Source of the DNA: Candidatus Poseidoniales archaeon
GTDB lineage: Archaea; Thermoplasmatota; Poseidoniia; Poseidoniales; Poseidoniaceae
Assembly (NCBI GenBank): GCA_003602575.1
Contig: QQRY01000041.1
Span: 1-45,425 of the forward strand
Direction: 5' to 3'
DNA length: 45,425 nucleotides
Numbering within the stretch: position 1 is the stretch's first letter; every line of letters starts with the position of its first letter. Below the pieces are notes generated by a model. That model saw nothing but the letters and a program-made list of their open reading frames with translations. It did no database searches and was not told the DNA's origin. Positions 43,431 through 45,425 of this stretch are shown piece after piece. Made by a program: the position numbers and the translations under genes.

Positions 43431-44455
43431 TGTTTCACCTCAGTTAGTCGAGACCTTAAGTGATGCCGGTCAAAGTTTAAATTATCAGAAATCAAAACAT
43501 GTGCCCCAGGCATACTTTCTTTATTTTCTGGGTCAATTAATTTTCGAAGTAAAAGTCCAGCCTTGAATGAAGAGCGAACAAAAGGTCCACTGGCAACGCC
43601 TAAGAATCCCAACTCAATTGCGATTTCAGCCCAATAGTCGTATAGTTCAGGCTCAGGAAATCGGTCGATAGCAAGGTGTTTACTGGATGGCGCAAGGTAT
43701 TGTCCTATAGTTAACAAATCTACATTGGCTGTTCTAAGTAACTTCATTGCTTCTACGATCTCTTCATCTGTCTCTCCAACTCCAACCATTAGAGAGGATT
43801 TAGTGATCATGTCAGGTCTAATCCTCTTTGCTTCCTCAAGAATCTTCAGTGATTGTGAAAAAGAAGCCCTCCTGTCTCTAACTTTTCTATCAAGTCTAGG
43901 CACACATTCAACATTATGAGCAAAAACAGATAGTGGACTTCCATCTAGTAGGCTTTCAAGGTCACCAATATCTCCTGCTAAGTCTGAACAAAGAAGTTCT
44001 AGGGTTAGATTTGGTTGACGTTCATGTACTGCTTGGATACACTTCTTGTAGTGAGATGAGCCACTGTCTTTCAGGTCATCTCTATTGACAACAGTAATCA
44101 CTACGTGCTTGAGATTCATAGATTCTACTGCGTCTGCTAGGTTTTCAGGCTCATCTTCATCTAACGGAGGTGGCGTTTTTATTGAACCAACAGCACAGAA
44201 TCTGCACCCACGGGTGCACTCTTGCCCTGCTACCATAAATGTAGCATCACCGCTTGACCAGCAATCATGTATGTTAGGGCAGCGGGCTTCTTGACAAACA
44301 GTGTGAAGTTTATTGTCCTTGACAGCGGCTTTAGTGTCATTGAATATGGCTTGTTGAGTTCCACTTGGCAATGTGGTTTTAAACCAAGAGGGTAGACGTT
44401 TTCTCTTCTTTGTTTCAACATTATTTCCAGCCATTGGAAGTTGTTTACCACTCAT
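43427..44455 (-). CDS. lipA: Lipoyl synthase
   Basis: A 342-aa radical-SAM enzyme inserting two sulfurs into octanoyl groups on E2. The N-terminal auxiliary cluster motif is CQEARCPNIHDC (C-x4-C-x5-C). The radical-SAM motif is CTRGCRFC (C-x3-C-x2-C), and GPFVRSSFKAG holds the C-terminal RSS that ligates the auxiliary cluster. All are intact. GGGAGGAC is a good ribosome site before ATG 44455. It is first in the operon, ahead of the E1 alpha gene it overlaps; it therefore appears made with its own substrate complex. LipB is encoded 12 kb away. Confidence 0.96.
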   Translation of the reverse strand: MSGKQLPMAGNNVETKKRKRLPSWFKTTLPSGTQQAIFNDTKAAVKDNKLHTVCQEARCPNIHDCWSSGDATFMVAGQECTRGCRFCAVGSIKTPPPLDEDEPENLADAVESMNLKHVVITVVNRDDLKDSGSSHYKKCIQAVHERQPNLTLELLCSDLAGDIGDLESLLDGSPLSVFAHNVECVPRLDRKVRDRRASFSQSLKILEEAKRIRPDMITKSSLMVGVGETDEEIVEAMKLLRTANVDLLTIGQYLAPSSKHLAIDRFPEPELYDYWAEIAIELGFLGVASGPFVRSSFKAGLLLRKLIDPENKESMPGAHVLISDNLNFDRHHLRSRLTEVKQ

Positions 44456-44595
44456 AACCCGTCCTCCCTGTTCAATCCTATGAGTTGCCTATCAAAAAGA
44501 TGTGCTAGTGTCCAATTTTGGAAATACAACCGAAAACATGGTTTACTACATGAATCAATACGAGAATTATTGAATCAATTACAATTGGAAAGTAT

Positions 44596-45342
44596 ATGCC
44601 GAAACCGGTAGTACTCATTACAGGTGCAGGAAAAAGAATCGGCGCAGAAGTATCTAAGCAACTTATGGAAATGGGATGGTATGTTCTAATTCATGTTAAC
44701 TCTTCTTTGGATAGTGCTAAGCAAATTCTGTTGGATTATTCCTCTAAATTTGGCACGGATGCGCCGGGAGATGTCCTGCAAGCAAATCTACTAGTTGACT
44801 CAGAAGTTAATGATTTGATTTCTCAAGTTTTAGCTCATTCAGCAGTCAAGGAATCAGGTGGTCTCTCTGGGCTAATTCACAATGCTTCAATCTATAGTTC
44901 GATAGATGTCGAGGAAGTTTCTATTGATGATTTGCAGAAAAATATGAAATTGCACGTAGAGGTTCCTTTCAAAATGACTCTCGGCCTATTAGATTGTTTA
45001 AAGGTCAAAAATGGTTGCGTTATAGGCATGGTTGATACTTCACTAGGGCGTGCTTGGAAGGGTCTCTCTCATTACACGGCCAGTAAAGCTGGATTGAGAC
45101 AATTGATGATCAATTTTGCAGGAGACTTCCATCCCGATGTCAGAGTTAATTGTATTGCTCCAGGTGCAATAATTTCTGCAGATTGGGAAGTAGAGCACTT
45201 TGCTAAGATAATTGAAGAAATCCCACTTGGTCGTTCTGGGCACCCCTCTGATATTGCTAAAGCAGTGTTATTTTTACTCAATTCACCTCATATTTCTGGA
45301 CAAGTCCTAAACGTTGATGGCGGTTGGAGTCTAAATCAATAA
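44596..45342 (+). CDS. PTR1/FolM-like pteridine reductase (SDR)
   Basis: A 248-aa short-chain dehydrogenase. The nucleotide-binding motif is TGAGKRIG (9-16), the variant (TG-x3-R-x-G) seen in pteridine reductases and FolM, and HNAS is at 95-98. The usual catalytic Ser is replaced by Asp147 (MVDTS), 13 residues before Tyr160 and Lys164 (YTASK). Leishmania PTR1 has the same Asp181-Tyr194-Lys198 arrangement, preceded by NMVD. The C-terminus ends GQVLNVDGGWSL as in NADPH SDRs. A reduced-pterin or dihydrofolate role is inferred and fits FolP, FolB and pterin dehydratase in the window. Other SDR roles, such as 3-oxoacyl reduction, remain possible. Confidence 0.75.
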   Translation: MPKPVVLITGAGKRIGAEVSKQLMEMGWYVLIHVNSSLDSAKQILLDYSSKFGTDAPGDVLQANLLVDSEVNDLISQVLAHSAVKESGGLSGLIHNASIYSSIDVEEVSIDDLQKNMKLHVEVPFKMTLGLLDCLKVKNGCVIGMVDTSLGRAWKGLSHYTASKAGLRQLMINFAGDFHPDVRVNCIAPGAIISADWEVEHFAKIIEEIPLGRSGHPSDIAKAVLFLLNSPHISGQVLNVDGGWSLNQ

Positions 45343-45349
45343 TCTATGC

Positions 45350-45357
45350 GTTTAATT
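45350..45357 (+). promoter_or_regulatory. Candidate TATA box for tRNA-Leu
   Basis: TTTAATTC is centred about 32 bases before the mature 5' end of the tRNA, the distance expected for an archaeal promoter. It is a weak sequence match. Confidence 0.3.
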
Positions 45358-45384
45358 CAAATGATGTCGCTTCGACGCCGTGTT

Positions 45385-45425
45385 GCAGGGGTGGCTGAGG
45401 TGGTCAAAGGCGCCGGGCTTAAGAT
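45385..45425 (+). tRNA. tRNA-Leu (UAA), 5' part, cut by the window edge
   Basis: The acceptor strand GCAGGGG, then TG, a D-arm of GCTG...CAAAGGC (long, as in Leu/Ser class II tRNAs), and an anticodon arm beginning CCGGG with loop CTTAAGA. The loop places TAA at positions 34-36, reading UUA codons. The base after the loop (T) opens the 3' side of the anticodon stem. The variable arm, T-arm and acceptor 3' strand lie beyond the window. Confidence 0.85.

Noticed and set aside
1-45425. CRISPR arrays, insertion sequences, integrases or prophage genes
   Set aside because: No regularly spaced repeats, transposase or integrase motifs, or terminal inverted repeats were seen; gene packing looks like ordinary core chromosome.

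Overview
The window looks like one contiguous piece of an AT-rich euryarchaeal chromosome. It carries archaeal-type aIF2-beta, aRF1 (NIKS and GGQ motifs), class I lysyl-tRNA synthetase, Trm56, NOG1, archaeal UMP kinase and a GfcR-like HTH-PRTase. These sit beside genes more typical of bacteria or eukaryotes: DHPS, a FolB-like aldolase, pterin dehydratase, LipA/LipB, a branched-chain 2-oxoacid dehydrogenase complex, and a class Ia ribonucleotide reductase that is strikingly eukaryote-like. That mixture, plus SAP-domain membrane proteins, best fits marine Thermoplasmatota-related planktonic archaea (Marine Group II/III, 'Ca. Poseidoniales' or relatives). This is an inference from gene content; no rRNA is present to prove it.

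Layout. 1-5.4 kb: NADK2-like NAD kinase, two membrane proteins (one with a GIDE-like domain), a thiolase, and a DUF2892/TauE sulfur-linked pair. 5.4-10.8 kb: LemA, a Rossmann-DHH phosphoesterase followed by a TraB protein, dihydropteroate synthase, an unknown membrane protein and Trm56. 10.9-15.6 kb: carA-carB. 15.6-27.6 kb: mostly information processing (zinc-ribbon/basic-tail protein, LysRS, HTH-PRTase, aIF2-beta, NOG1, ArgRS, aRF1) mixed with pyrH, a nitroreductase, pterin dehydratase, FolB and a parvulin. 27.7-33.8 kb: SAP-M28 membrane peptidase, UbiX, aminotransferase, LipB, a coiled-coil membrane protein and dUTPase. 34-37.5 kb: nrdB-nrdA behind a leader with a striking palindrome. 37.6-44.5 kb: SAP-zinc-ribbon membrane protein, then (minus strand) the lipA-E1alpha-E1beta-E2-E3 operon. 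44.6 kb to the end: a pteridine-reductase-like SDR and the 5' part of a tRNA-Leu(UAA) cut by the window edge.

How the genes fit together. Nucleotide supply: CarAB, PyrH, Dut and NrdAB serve pyrimidine and dNTP synthesis. Lipoate: LipB and LipA make the cofactor for the E2 of the adjacent 2-oxoacid dehydrogenase. Folate/pterin: FolP, FolB, a pterin-4a-carbinolamine dehydratase and a PTR1/FolM-like SDR suggest a bacterial-style reduced-pterin pathway with an SDR in place of classical DHFR. Genes are tightly packed: no gap exceeds 300 bases, and the longest (about 270 bases, between dut and nrdB) is regulatory. Operon-internal genes often have strong GAGGTGA-type Shine-Dalgarno sites, which I used to settle several starts. 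I saw no insertion sequence, CRISPR array, prophage or rRNA.
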